In this document: piece by piece, positions 7,310-15,270 of the stretch
How positions within the stretch are numbered: position 1 is the first letter of the stretch
Layout of the letters: every line of letters starts with the position of its first letter
NCBI GenBank assembly: GCA_943367595.1
Contig: CALRJS020000003.1
Coordinates: 1-64,000 of the forward strand
Direction: 5' to 3'
Source of the DNA: MW101C3 sp943367595
Lineage (GTDB): Bacteria; Cyanobacteriota; Cyanobacteriia; PCC-6307; Cyanobiaceae
Length of the DNA: 64,000 nucleotides
Program-made: the position numbers and the translations under genes
The notes under the pieces: generated by a model
The model's input: the letters and a program-made list of their open reading frames with translations, nothing else
Databases searched by the model: none
What the model was told of the DNA's origin: nothing

Positions 7310-8716
7310 TCAACGGGCAGCGCCCGCCGGCACCTTGCCAACACCCAGAGCGCGCAGTTCCTGCAGCAGGGTCTGCAGCACCTGTTTGGCGTCGCCGAAC
7401 ACCATCGAGGTCTGGGGGAGTTCGAACAGGTCGTTGCGGATGCCGGCGTAGCCGGAGCCCAGGCTGCGTTTCACCACGAACACCGAGCGGGCCTGGTCCA
7501 CCTCCAGCACGGGCATGCCGTAGAGCGGACTGCCGGGATCGCTCTTGGCACGGGGGTTCACCACGTCGTTGGCGCCCAGCACGATGACCACATCGGTGCG
7601 GGGGAATTCCGGGTTGATCGAATCCATCTCGATCAGCTGGTCGTAGGGCACATCGGCCTCAGCCAGCAGCACATTCATGTGGCCCGGCATGCGGCCGGCC
7701 ACCGGGTGGATCGCATAGCTCACCTCAATGCCCTGCTGCTCCAGCAACTTGGCCAGCTCCTTGAGGCTGTGCTGCGCCTGCGCCACCGCCAGGCCGTAGC
7801 CGGGCACAAACACCACGCGTTCGGCCGCTTCCAGCGTGAGCGCGCATTCCTCCGCGCTGCAGGAGGTGACGTTCTTGTAGCCCTCATCCTTGGCGCCATC
7901 GGCGCCCGCCGCCGGCGCCGCGCCCATGGCGCCGCCGAACAGCACCGAAGTGAGCGAGCGGTTCATCGCCGTGCACATCACCTGGGTGAGGATCAGGCCC
8001 GCCGCGCCCACCATGGCGCCCGCCACGATCAGCAGCTCGCTGCCCACCACGAAACCGGCCGCCGCCGCCGCCACACCGGAATAGGAGTTGAGCAGCGAGA
8101 TCACCACCGGCATGTCGGCGCCGCCCACCGGCAGGGTGAGGCCCACGCCCAGCAGCAACGACAGAACCGTGAGCGGGATCAGCGCCACCGCCATTCCTTT
8201 CAGCACCAGGCCGCAGCACACCAGCGAGGCCACCGCCAGGGTGATGTTGATCGCGTGGCGCTGGGGCCGTTGCGTCCAGCCGGGGGTGCCCAGCCATTCC
8301 TGCAGCTTGCCCATCGCCACCAGCGACCCGCTGAAGGTGATGGCACCCACCAGCACCGACGCCAGCACCGACACCTGGCCCAGCAGATCGAGTGGCGTGG
8401 GCAGCTGGGCGGCGCCCACGGCCACCAGCAACGACGACAGACCACCGCAGCCGTTGAACAGCGCCACGGTTTCGGGCATGGCGGTCATCGCCACCTTGAA
8501 GGCGAGCAGGGCGCCGAGGCCGCCGCCCACCCCCAGACCCAGCAGCATCCACGGCCAGCCGTCAAAGCCCTGGTGCAGCAGCAGACCCGCCACGGCCAGC
8601 AGCAGGGCCAGGGCCGCCAGGCCATTGGCCGCCCGTGCCGTGCGGATCTTGGCCAGGCCCTTGAGGCCGAGGGCTAGCAGCAGCACGGCCCCGAGTTCGA
8701 GCGTTAGTTCTCCCAT
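7310..8716 (-). CDS. pntB: NAD(P) transhydrogenase beta subunit
   Basis: PntB forms the membrane (dII) and NADP(H)-binding (dIII) parts of the proton-translocating transhydrogenase, which couples hydride transfer between NADH and NADP+ to proton movement. The protein is 468 residues from ATG 8716 (MGELTLELGAVLLLALGLKG), the usual family length. Residues about 1-265 are a run of transmembrane helices. The C-terminal ~190 residues carry the dIII Rossmann fold with VVFVPGYGLAVAQAQHSL, AIHPVAGRMPGHMNVLLAEA and DVVIVLGANDVVNP. The start overlaps the stop of the small membrane alpha subunit by one base (TGATG), so pntA-pntA2-pntB forms one operon read leftward. Confidence 0.95.
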   Translation of the reverse strand: MGELTLELGAVLLLALGLKGLAKIRTARAANGLAALALLLAVAGLLLHQGFDGWPWMLLGLGVGGGLGALLAFKVAMTAMPETVALFNGCGGLSSLLVAVGAAQLPTPLDLLGQVSVLASVLVGAITFSGSLVAMGKLQEWLGTPGWTQRPQRHAINITLAVASLVCCGLVLKGMAVALIPLTVLSLLLGVGLTLPVGGADMPVVISLLNSYSGVAAAAAGFVVGSELLIVAGAMVGAAGLILTQVMCTAMNRSLTSVLFGGAMGAAPAAGADGAKDEGYKNVTSCSAEECALTLEAAERVVFVPGYGLAVAQAQHSLKELAKLLEQQGIEVSYAIHPVAGRMPGHMNVLLAEADVPYDQLIEMDSINPEFPRTDVVIVLGANDVVNPRAKSDPGSPLYGMPVLEVDQARSVFVVKRSLGSGYAGIRNDLFELPQTSMVFGDAKQVLQTLLQELRALGVGKVPAGAAR

Positions 8717-9012
8717 CAGTTCGCTCCCTTGCGTTTGAACATGGCCAGCATCCGGTCGGTCACGAGAAAGCCCCCGACCACGTTGAACAGGGCAAAGCCC
8801 AGCGCGGTGGCGCCCAGCAGGCGCAACGCCGGTGTGGGCGCCTCGGCGATCAGCACCAGGGCCGCCAGCAATGTGATGCCGCTGATGGCGTTGGCGCCGG
8901 ACATCAACGGGGTGTGCAGGGTGGGGGGCACCTTTCCGATCAGTTCGAGCCCGAGCAGGCTGCCGAGCACCAGCACCCAGAGCGCTTCGGTGCCGCTGAG
9001 AACGCCGCTCAT
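8716..9012 (-). CDS. pntAB: NAD(P) transhydrogenase alpha subunit, membrane part
   Basis: This 98-residue protein is the separated C-terminal membrane portion of the alpha subunit. It has three or four transmembrane segments, including ALWVLVLGSLLGLELIGKVP, the family signature TLHTPLMSGANAISGI and TALGFALFNVVGGFLVTDRM. In enterobacteria this is fused to PntA, whereas cyanobacteria and some others encode it as a separate gene, as here. It overlaps the catalytic subunit upstream by four bases (ATGA, 9009-9012) and pntB downstream by one base. Confidence 0.95.
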   Translation of the reverse strand: MSGVLSGTEALWVLVLGSLLGLELIGKVPPTLHTPLMSGANAISGITLLAALVLIAEAPTPALRLLGATALGFALFNVVGGFLVTDRMLAMFKRKGAN

Positions 9013-10172
9013 GCCGCCACCTCCACCAGCGCGGGCCAGAGGTCGGGGCGGCGACAGGCGCCGGCGTGGGTGAGCAGGCAGGGGTCCAACAGGGGGTCCT
9101 CCGGGGAAATGGTGAGCAGGTCGTCGACGAGCAGCTGCTCCAGCAGCGCCGACACATTGCGCGCGTACAGGGCACTGGCGTGCTGCGGCACCGAGGCCGG
9201 CAGCTGGCCGGCGCCGATCACCCGCACGCCGCCGATCTCGACGGTGGTGTCGGCTTGGCTGCCGGCCACATTGCCACCCTGGCCCACCGCCAGATCCACC
9301 ACCACCGATCCGGGCCGCATCACGGCCAGCATCTGTTCGGTGATCAGCAGCGGTGCCGGCCGGCCGGGCACCAGCGCCGTGGTGATCACGGCATCGGCTT
9401 CGGCCAGGTGCACGGCCAGCTGCTGGCGCTGCGCTTCGAGGAAGGCCAGGCCGGCCTCGCGGGCATAACCGCCCGACTCACCGGGGGCATCGCGTTCGGG
9501 CGGATCGATGAAGCGGGCACCGAGCGATTCCACCTGCTCCTTGGCGGCCGGCCGCACATCGCTCACCTTCACCACCGCACCGAGGCGGCGGGCCGTGGCC
9601 ACCGCCTGCAGGCCGGCCACACCGGCGCCGAGCACCACCACCTTGGCCGGCTGCACCGTGCCGGCGGCGGTCATCAGCATCGGGAAGAAGCGATCAAGCT
9701 CGGCCGCTGCCAGCAGCACCGCCTTGTAGCCGGCGATGTTGGCCTGCGAGGAGAGGGCATCCATCGTCTGGGCGCGGCTGATGCGGGGCAGCAGCTCCAG
9801 CGCCACTGCCGACACGCCCTGGTGGGAGAGGCGCTCGATCAGGGAGCGGTTCTGATACGGCTCCAGCAGGCCCATCAGCAGGCTGCCGGAGCGCAGACGC
9901 TCCACATGGCCAGGGCCGCCCTCGGCTTCCAGCCGCGGTGGCGCCACCGTGAGCACCACATCGGCGCGCTCCCAGCCTTCAGCGGCTCCGGCGGGCAGGA
10001 CCTCCGCGCCGCTGGCCGCAAAGCTGTCGTCGCCGTAGCCCGCCTGCTGACCGGCGCCGCTCTCGATCGCCACCGCACAGCCCTTGTCCGCCAGGCGGCG
10101 GGCCGTTTCCGGCGTCGCAGCCACCCGTCGTTCGCTCGGGCTCCGCTCTGCCGGGATCCAAACCCTGATCAC
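9009..10172 (-). CDS. pntA: NAD(P) transhydrogenase alpha subunit, NAD-binding part
   Basis: This soluble dI subunit binds NAD(H). It is 387 residues long from GTG 10172 (VIRVWIPAERSPSERRVAATPE), a start chosen because a GGAGG sequence lies about 13 bases upstream and because the N-terminus then matches the family's usual KV-x-PE-RR-x-VAATPE opening. The alanine-dehydrogenase/PntA N-terminal domain is followed by the nucleotide-binding domain with VVVLGAGVAGLQAVATARRL and conserved ITTALVPGRPAPLLIT. It is the first gene of the pntA-pntAB-pntB operon. About 200 bases upstream, on the other strand, is the damaged ferredoxin gene. Confidence 0.95.
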   Translation of the reverse strand: MIRVWIPAERSPSERRVAATPETARRLADKGCAVAIESGAGQQAGYGDDSFAASGAEVLPAGAAEGWERADVVLTVAPPRLEAEGGPGHVERLRSGSLLMGLLEPYQNRSLIERLSHQGVSAVALELLPRISRAQTMDALSSQANIAGYKAVLLAAAELDRFFPMLMTAAGTVQPAKVVVLGAGVAGLQAVATARRLGAVVKVSDVRPAAKEQVESLGARFIDPPERDAPGESGGYAREAGLAFLEAQRQQLAVHLAEADAVITTALVPGRPAPLLITEQMLAVMRPGSVVVDLAVGQGGNVAGSQADTTVEIGGVRVIGAGQLPASVPQHASALYARNVSALLEQLLVDDLLTISPEDPLLDPCLLTHAGACRRPDLWPALVEVAA

Positions 10173-10374
10173 GCTCCACTCCCTCCACACGGATCTCCAT
10201 GTAAAGGGCAGGAGGACCGCCAGGAACCCGCTGGCCCCTGCCGTGTGTTCATGCCACCACATGCGTTCATGCCGCTGCCGGCAAGCGCACACACCACGGC
10301 AATCCGTAGCCGCCCACACATCCCCGCCGCGATCGGCTCCCTAAATCGAGTGGGTCATCCACGCCGACCTCACC

Positions 10375-10656
10375 ATGGCCACCTACGCGATCACCATCGA
10401 GGGCGGCAAGACCTTCGATTGCCCCGACCATTAATACATCCTCGATGCCGCAGAAGAGCAGGGCATCGATCTGCCTTACTCCTGCCGTGCCGGTGCCTGC
10501 AGCACCTGTGCCGGCAAGATCCTGGCCGGCAGCGTGGATCAATCCGATCAGAGCTTCCTCGACGATGACCAGATCGCTCAGGGTTTTGCCCTGCTGTGCG
10601 TCAGCTACCCGATGAGCGATTGCACCGTGCTGCCCGGCGTGGAAGACGAGCTCTGA
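10375..10656 (+). pseudogene. [2Fe-2S] plant-type ferredoxin gene with a premature in-frame stop
   Basis: Translation from ATG 10375 gives MATYAITIEGGKTFDCPDH, then TAA at 10432-10434, then in the same frame YILDAAEEQGIDLPYSCRAG and the cluster motif CRAGACSTCAGK, with the fourth ligand in ALLCVSYP. The whole would be a normal ~93-residue plant-type ferredoxin. Related ferredoxins have Gln just before YILDAAEE, so the stop probably arose by CAA to TAA. The reading frame after the stop shows no further damage, so the mutation is recent or is an error in this sequence. There is no obvious restart codon before the cluster ligands. Convergent with the malic enzyme gene. Confidence 0.75.
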
Positions 10657-10684
10657 CCCCGGAGCTGCGCGCGGCTCCTATCGC

Positions 10685-12412
10685 TCAGGCCCCCACCACC
10701 GCGCGGTAGGTGGGGTGCCAGCGGGCCCGCTCCAGGCAGGCGAGCGCTTGCTCGGCCGTGCTGGCGTGGCGGGCCACACCGGCTTCCACCGCCGCCAGGG
10801 CCACCGCTTCCGCCACCGCGGTGGACACCACCGCCACCTCGGTGAGATCCGGCATCAGCGGCGCCTCGGGATCGCTCCAGGCGGGAATGCGCCGCGCCAG
10901 TGCCTCCAGGCCCGCGTCGATCATCGCTTCGCTCACCTCGCTGGCCCCCACCGCCACGCTGGCGAAACCCAGGCCGGGGAACAGGAAGCAGTTGTTGCAC
11001 TGGCCGATGCGGCGCAGCCGCCCCCCCACCTCCACCGGCGCAAACGGGCTGCCGGTGGCCACCAGGGCCCGCCCCTCGCTCCAGCGCAGCAGATCGGCGG
11101 GTTGGGCCTCCGCCAGCCGGGTGGGATTCGACAGCGGCAGGATGATCGGCCGCGCCACGGCGGCAGCCATGCGTTCCACCACCGGCTGGCTGAAGGCACC
11201 CGCCACCGTGGAGGTGCCGATCAGCACGGTGGGGCAGACGCGCTCCACCACCTCGAGCAAGCCGATCGCGCCATCGGCGTCGCGGCGGAAGGCCTCCAGC
11301 TCGGCCAGCGGGCGCGCCATCGCCCTGGCCATCTCCGGGATCTGCTCCGGCGGCTGGCCCGTGTGCACCAGGCCGTAGCGATCGATCAGCCACAGGCGGC
11401 GGCGCGCCTCCTCAGCGGAAAGGCCGCTGCGCTCCAGCAGCCGCACCAGGCCGTCGGCGATGCCGCAGCCGGCGGTGCCGGCGCCGAACACCACGATGCG
11501 ATGCTCCGTGAGCGGCACGCCGGCCCCCTGCGAAGCGGCCGCCACCACGGCGCAGGCCACGCCACGGGTGCCCTGGATGTCGTCGTTGAAGCTGGGCAGC
11601 TGCTGCCGGTAACGGGCCAGGTTGCGGTGGGCATTGCCCGCGCCAAAATCCTCCCAATGCAGCAAGGCCCCGGGAAACACCTCGGTGACGGCCTGCACGA
11701 AGCGGGCGATCAGGGCGTCATAGGCGGCGCCGGCCAGGCGTGGCTGGTGGCTGCCGGGATAGAGGGGATCGTCGAGCAGCTCGGGCCGGTCGGTGCCCAC
11801 ATCAAGCACCACCGGCAGCGCCCGGTGCGGATCCAGCCCGGCGCAGAGGGTGTACACGGCCAGCTTGCCCTGGCAGATCTCGATGCCGCCCACCCCCTGA
11901 TCGCCGATGCCGAGGATGCCCTGCGCATCGGTGACGAGGATCAGATCGATCGGCCCACTGGCCGCCTGCCGCAGCACCGCCGCGAAGCGGTCCTGATCGG
12001 CCGCCGCCAGAAACACCCCGCCGGCGGGGCTGCGGTAATCGAGGCTGAAGCGCTGGATCGCCGTTCCCACCGTGGGGGTGTACACGATCGGCAGCACCGC
12101 TTCGACGTGGTCGGCAAGGAAGCGGTGGAACAGGGTGCTGTTGGTCTGGCGCAGGCCATGGGCGAAGCGGAACTTCTCCATGTCGCTGGCCAGGCTGCAG
12201 AAGGCCTTCCACACCCGGGCCACCTGGATGTCGAGCGACTCCACGGCATGGGGCAGCAGCCCCTCCAGTCCCAGCGCCAGCCGTTCCGCCCGGCTGAAGG
12301 CCGTGCCCTTGTTGAACTGGGGATCGGCGAGCAGTTGGTGCCCGCGCAGGCTGGTGGTCAGGGGCGCATGCGTGGCCGAGGGCGCAGGCGTGGGCAAGGA
12401 CGAAGCGCTCAA
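10685..12412 (-). CDS. NAD(P)-dependent malic enzyme
   Basis: It oxidatively decarboxylates malate to pyruvate, producing NAD(P)H and CO2. The protein is 575 residues from TTG 12412, chosen because GAGGGG lies five bases upstream and because a longer frame would overlap the next gene. Family motifs are present in order: IVYTPTVGTAIQRFS, LVTDAQGILGIGDQGVGGI, HWEDFGAGNAHR, FNDDIQGT, the Rossmann motif VVFGAGTAGCGIADGL and IILPLSNPT. Length and motif order fit the large-subunit (SfcA/MaeA-type) malic enzymes. With the transhydrogenase nearby it belongs to reductant balancing, but the strand arrangement does not make them one operon. Confidence 0.93.
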   Translation of the reverse strand: MSASSLPTPAPSATHAPLTTSLRGHQLLADPQFNKGTAFSRAERLALGLEGLLPHAVESLDIQVARVWKAFCSLASDMEKFRFAHGLRQTNSTLFHRFLADHVEAVLPIVYTPTVGTAIQRFSLDYRSPAGGVFLAAADQDRFAAVLRQAASGPIDLILVTDAQGILGIGDQGVGGIEICQGKLAVYTLCAGLDPHRALPVVLDVGTDRPELLDDPLYPGSHQPRLAGAAYDALIARFVQAVTEVFPGALLHWEDFGAGNAHRNLARYRQQLPSFNDDIQGTRGVACAVVAAASQGAGVPLTEHRIVVFGAGTAGCGIADGLVRLLERSGLSAEEARRRLWLIDRYGLVHTGQPPEQIPEMARAMARPLAELEAFRRDADGAIGLLEVVERVCPTVLIGTSTVAGAFSQPVVERMAAAVARPIILPLSNPTRLAEAQPADLLRWSEGRALVATGSPFAPVEVGGRLRRIGQCNNCFLFPGLGFASVAVGASEVSEAMIDAGLEALARRIPAWSDPEAPLMPDLTEVAVVSTAVAEAVALAAVEAGVARHASTAEQALACLERARWHPTYRAVVGA

Positions 12413-12419
12413 CGGCCCC

Positions 12420-12671
12420 TCAGCAGCCGGGATGCCGGAGCGTACGCCAGTCGCCACAGCCGGTGCTGACCTCCAGGCCGATCCCGACCGGACCACCGGC
12501 CAGGCCGCCGCGCTGCTCCTGCCACCAGCCACAGGCCGCCTCCCAGGCCGCCTCCATCGAGTCGTAGGCCTCATCGAGCACGGGGTGAGGCTGTCCCTGG
12601 GGATCGACGAGCCGGTAGATCCGCTGGACTGGTGCTCCGGGCAGGGCAGAAACCATCACGACAGGCATCAC
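12420..12671 (-). CDS. Small conserved hypothetical protein
   Basis: The protein is 83 residues. The core (RIYRLVDPQGQPHPVLDEAY, then SMEAAWEAACGWW and GIGLEVSTGCGDWRTLRHP) looks like a compact alpha/beta domain. I believe proteins of this kind recur in marine and freshwater Synechococcus, but I cannot name a function. It ends eight bases before the TTG start of malic enzyme, and the malic enzyme ribosome-binding site lies over its stop codon, so the two are probably cotranscribed. Confidence 0.6.
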   Translation of the reverse strand: MMPVVMVSALPGAPVQRIYRLVDPQGQPHPVLDEAYDSMEAAWEAACGWWQEQRGGLAGGPVGIGLEVSTGCGDWRTLRHPGC

Positions 12672-12756
12672 TGTGCAGGATCCTGCGCGGGATCGGGGCC
12701 GTTGGCTGTGCCCACGCCGACGCTCCGGGCCGGCTGTGGCGCAGCCTGAGGCCGGC

Positions 12757-13362
12757 TCAGGCCTGCGTGCTTGCTAAGGCCTGTGGCGTGGCAGCGGCGC
12801 GTTGCCAGAGGGCCAGGCCGCCGCCCTTGCCCCGTGCCGCCAGCCACGACCCCTCGAGATCCGCCGCGATCAGAGCAAAGAACGGCAGGCCGGCCACCGG
12901 CAGGCTGCTGAAGGGGGCGTCGGCGGGCAGCGGGCGATCCAGCAGTGCATGACCGCCCAGCCGCAGCTGCAGGCGCAGGAAGCGAAACAGCAGCAGGGGG
13001 CGCCGGCCCTGCAGCCGGGCCTCGCCGCAGAACCGCAGCTCCAGCATCCCCAGCCGCACGCTGTTGGTGATCTCCAGAGGGGCGAGCTCTGCGGCGCCAG
13101 CAGGGGCTGCAGCAGGGTCGATAGCAGCGGCGGCAGGAGCGGCTGCACCGGCCGCCGCTGCTGGGACATTCAGGCTGAGCGAGGCGCCGAGCCCGCGCAG
13201 CAGGGTGCTGGCAAGGTCTGCCGGGGTGGAGCGGCCCCGCGGCCAGGTGCGCTGCAGGATCCAGGTGCCCAGCAAGGACTCGCGGCTCAGACCACTGCCG
13301 TTCTGGCGGCTCTGGCGCTCCAGCGCCAGCAGCTGCGGGCCATCGGGCAGGGAAACGGGCAT
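12757..13362 (-). CDS. Conserved hypothetical protein
   Basis: The protein is about 201 residues from ATG 13362 (MPVSLPDGPQLLALERQ); a 37-residue upstream extension in the same frame is low-complexity and was excluded. The visible core includes SLLGTWILQRTWPRG near the N-terminus, a central Ala/Pro linker (about 70-95) and a C-terminal beta-rich part (SVRLGMLELRFCGEARL; PLLLFRFLRLQLRLGGH; FFALIAADLEGSWLAARG). The pattern, a LLGTW motif plus a beta-rich domain, resembles small lipocalin-like proteins of unknown role. No catalytic motif is recognised. Confidence 0.5.
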   Translation of the reverse strand: MPVSLPDGPQLLALERQSRQNGSGLSRESLLGTWILQRTWPRGRSTPADLASTLLRGLGASLSLNVPAAAAGAAAPAAAAIDPAAAPAGAAELAPLEITNSVRLGMLELRFCGEARLQGRRPLLLFRFLRLQLRLGGHALLDRPLPADAPFSSLPVAGLPFFALIAADLEGSWLAARGKGGGLALWQRAAATPQALASTQA

Positions 13363-13500
13363 CGGTGGAGATGGAGGGGAACGGGGGGAGGGGGCTTCGT
13401 GAAGCGGGGTATGGATCGCTGGACGCCACCGGATGCCGTTTTTAGGGTGGATCTGGAGGCGCCCCTGTGGCACTCCCCACCGCTAACCGACGAGGGCCCC

Positions 13501-13662
13501 ATGCGCACCCATGACCTCGAAAACCATGACAACCTCTACGCCGATGAGGTGGGCATGGAGGCGGGCGAAACCCGCGCCGATGCGCTCAACCATGCCCTAT
13601 TGGCCACCGGCGCGATTCTGCTGATGGTGGCCGCCCTGGGGGTGGTGTTGATCATCAGCTGA
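13501..13662 (+). CDS. Small single-pass membrane protein
   Basis: This 53-residue protein starts at ATG 13501, preceded by GAGGG five bases upstream. The N-terminal half is acidic (MRTHDLENHDNLYADEVGME) and the C-terminal half is a single transmembrane helix (HALLATGAILLMVAALGVVL). It lacks the ExxNGRxAMIG motif of high-light-inducible proteins, so that was rejected. It is divergent from the preceding hypothetical gene. Function unknown. Confidence 0.55.
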   Translation: MRTHDLENHDNLYADEVGMEAGETRADALNHALLATGAILLMVAALGVVLIIS

Positions 13663-14264
13663 GCCCTGCCCATCGCGCCTCTGGCGGGGCTGCGGCTGGC
13701 AGGGATGCGGGTTGATGCACCAGGGAGATGCCGTTGGGTGATCAAGCCCGGTGACGCAGCCGGGTGCGAGGAAACCACCTGGAGCAGCCGGAAGTGATGA
13801 AGTCAACGGGTGCAGCTGGCTGTGATGAAACCCGGCGATGGATTCGGGTGATGCAGCCTGCTGACGCAGCCCAGTGCGATGAAGTCACCTGGTACTGCCA
13901 GCGGTCAACCAGCCAGGTCGTGCAGCCCAATGGGACAGCCAGCTGATGCGGCCAAATCGGACAGCCAGGTGTTGTGACCCCATGGCGGGGCTAGGTGGAA
14001 CGATCAGTAGAGCCATCAAATGGCGGGGCCAGGTGTTGTGACATCCAGCTCTTCCACGGTCCACGTGGAAGGTGGGTCTTTGGCCTGCCCTCGTGCTCAG
14101 CAGGAATGTTGCAGCTTGAACCCTGACAGCCCTTCGCTTCGCTGGAAGGCCAGCCGCTGAGGCAAGGTGGTGAAAGGCGCAGGCCGGGGTGACTCGGTAG
14201 TGAATGCTGCACTGATTGCACCTGCCCATCGACTAAAGACGAACAATGTTTCAGGGGTGAGCCG
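13663..14264. repeat. Intergenic region with degenerate tandem repeats
   Basis: No gene is supported. From about 13720 to 13900 the sequence is a degenerate tandem array with a unit of roughly 15 bases built around GGGTGATGAAGTCACC / GGTGACGCAGCC variants. Two copies of CCAGGTGTTGTGAC occur at about 13966 and 14030, each next to a GGCGGGGC element. Before the polyphosphate kinase gene (14225-14264) composition becomes AT-richer, suggesting its promoter. Confidence 0.55.
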
Positions 14265-15221
14265 ATGTCCAAGGACAAACCGAAAGAAGAGAAAGTCAAA
14301 AAGGGTAAGAAACATCAATCCGGCAAGAATCGCCACAAGAAGGGCCGCGGCAAAGTGCTCTCCTACCCGCTCGGCTCAGGCGATGCCTACGGTCCATCGC
14401 CGATCCTTGACGACTTCTCCGAGCAATCCGAAGGACGATTAACCAAACTCGACAAGAAGCTCTATGAGAAAGAGCTGGCTCGCCTGCAGGTGGAGCTGGT
14501 GAAGATGCAGTACTGGATCAAGTCGGTGGGCTACAGACTCGTGCTGCTCTTCGAAGGCCGTGACGCAGCCGGCAAAGGTGGAACGATCAAGCGCATCACC
14601 GAGCCGCTCAACCCACGCGGCTGCAATGTGGTGGCCCTCGGCACCCCTTCCGACCAGCAGAAAACGCAGTGGTATTTCCAGCGGTATGTTGAGAATTTCC
14701 CCTCCGCCGGTGAGATCGTGCTGTTCGATCGCAGTTGGTACAACCGGGCCGGCGTGGAAAAAGTGATGGGCTTCTGCACGCCCGAGCAGGTGGATGAATT
14801 CATGCTCTCCTGCCCGGAATTTGAGCGGATGCTGGTGCGCAGTGGCATCATCCTGATCAAATACTGGTTCTCAGTCAGCGACGAAGAACAGGAAGCCCGT
14901 TTCCTTTCCCGGCTGGAAGATCCCGCACGGCGCTGGAAGTTGAGCCCGATGGATCTGGAATCGCGCGATCGCTGGGTGGAGTTCTCCAAAGCGAAAGACG
15001 AGATGTTCGCCCACACCAACATCCCCGAAGCTCCCTGGTTCACGGTGGAGGCCAACGACAAGCGCCGCGCCCGCTTGAACTGCATCCGCCACCTGCTCAG
15101 CAAGGTGCCCTATGAAGACATGACACCGGCCCCCTTCGAATTGCCGCCGCGCAAGAGCGGCAGCGATTACCAACGCCCACCGATGAACGAGCAGTTCTTT
15201 GTGCCCAACATGTATCCCTGA
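14265..15221 (+). CDS. ppk2: Polyphosphate kinase 2 family protein
   Basis: It transfers phosphate between polyphosphate and nucleotides (typically ADP or GDP). The protein is 318 residues. A Lys-rich N-terminal ~35 residues precedes the PPK2 domain: Walker A FEGRDAAGKGGTIKRI, the conserved FQRYVENFPSAGEIVLFDRS with Walker B, then WYNRAGVEKVMGF and lid residues in RFLSRLEDPARRWKLSPMD. Length and motifs fit the single-domain class I PPK2. The start follows a GGGGTGAGCCG stretch. An 18-bp tandem duplication covers its last codons and stop. Confidence 0.93.
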   Translation: MSKDKPKEEKVKKGKKHQSGKNRHKKGRGKVLSYPLGSGDAYGPSPILDDFSEQSEGRLTKLDKKLYEKELARLQVELVKMQYWIKSVGYRLVLLFEGRDAAGKGGTIKRITEPLNPRGCNVVALGTPSDQQKTQWYFQRYVENFPSAGEIVLFDRSWYNRAGVEKVMGFCTPEQVDEFMLSCPEFERMLVRSGIILIKYWFSVSDEEQEARFLSRLEDPARRWKLSPMDLESRDRWVEFSKAKDEMFAHTNIPEAPWFTVEANDKRRARLNCIRHLLSKVPYEDMTPAPFELPPRKSGSDYQRPPMNEQFFVPNMYP

Positions 15222-15239
15222 CCCAACATGTATCCCTGA
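15204..15239 (+). repeat. Perfect 18-bp tandem duplication at the ppk2 stop
   Basis: The unit CCCAACATGTATCCCTGA occurs at 15204-15221 and again at 15222-15239. The first copy encodes the last five residues (PNMYP) and stop of ppk2; the second lies in the intergenic space. Coding is not altered. Confidence 0.95.
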
Positions 15240-15270
15240 GCAGAGAGATTGCCCCTGAGCGCACGCAGAA

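Noticed and set aside
7679..8677. Long His/Gln/Arg-rich frame opposite pntB
   Set aside because: A shadow of pntB; similar frames appear opposite most genes here and have no domain.
12413..12574. N-terminal extension of malic enzyme
   Set aside because: It overlaps a conserved small gene in another frame and is Arg/Ser/Gly-rich; TTG 12412 has a good ribosome-binding site.
13501..13662. High-light-inducible protein
   Set aside because: Size and single helix fit, but the chlorophyll-binding ExxNGRxAMIG motif is absent.
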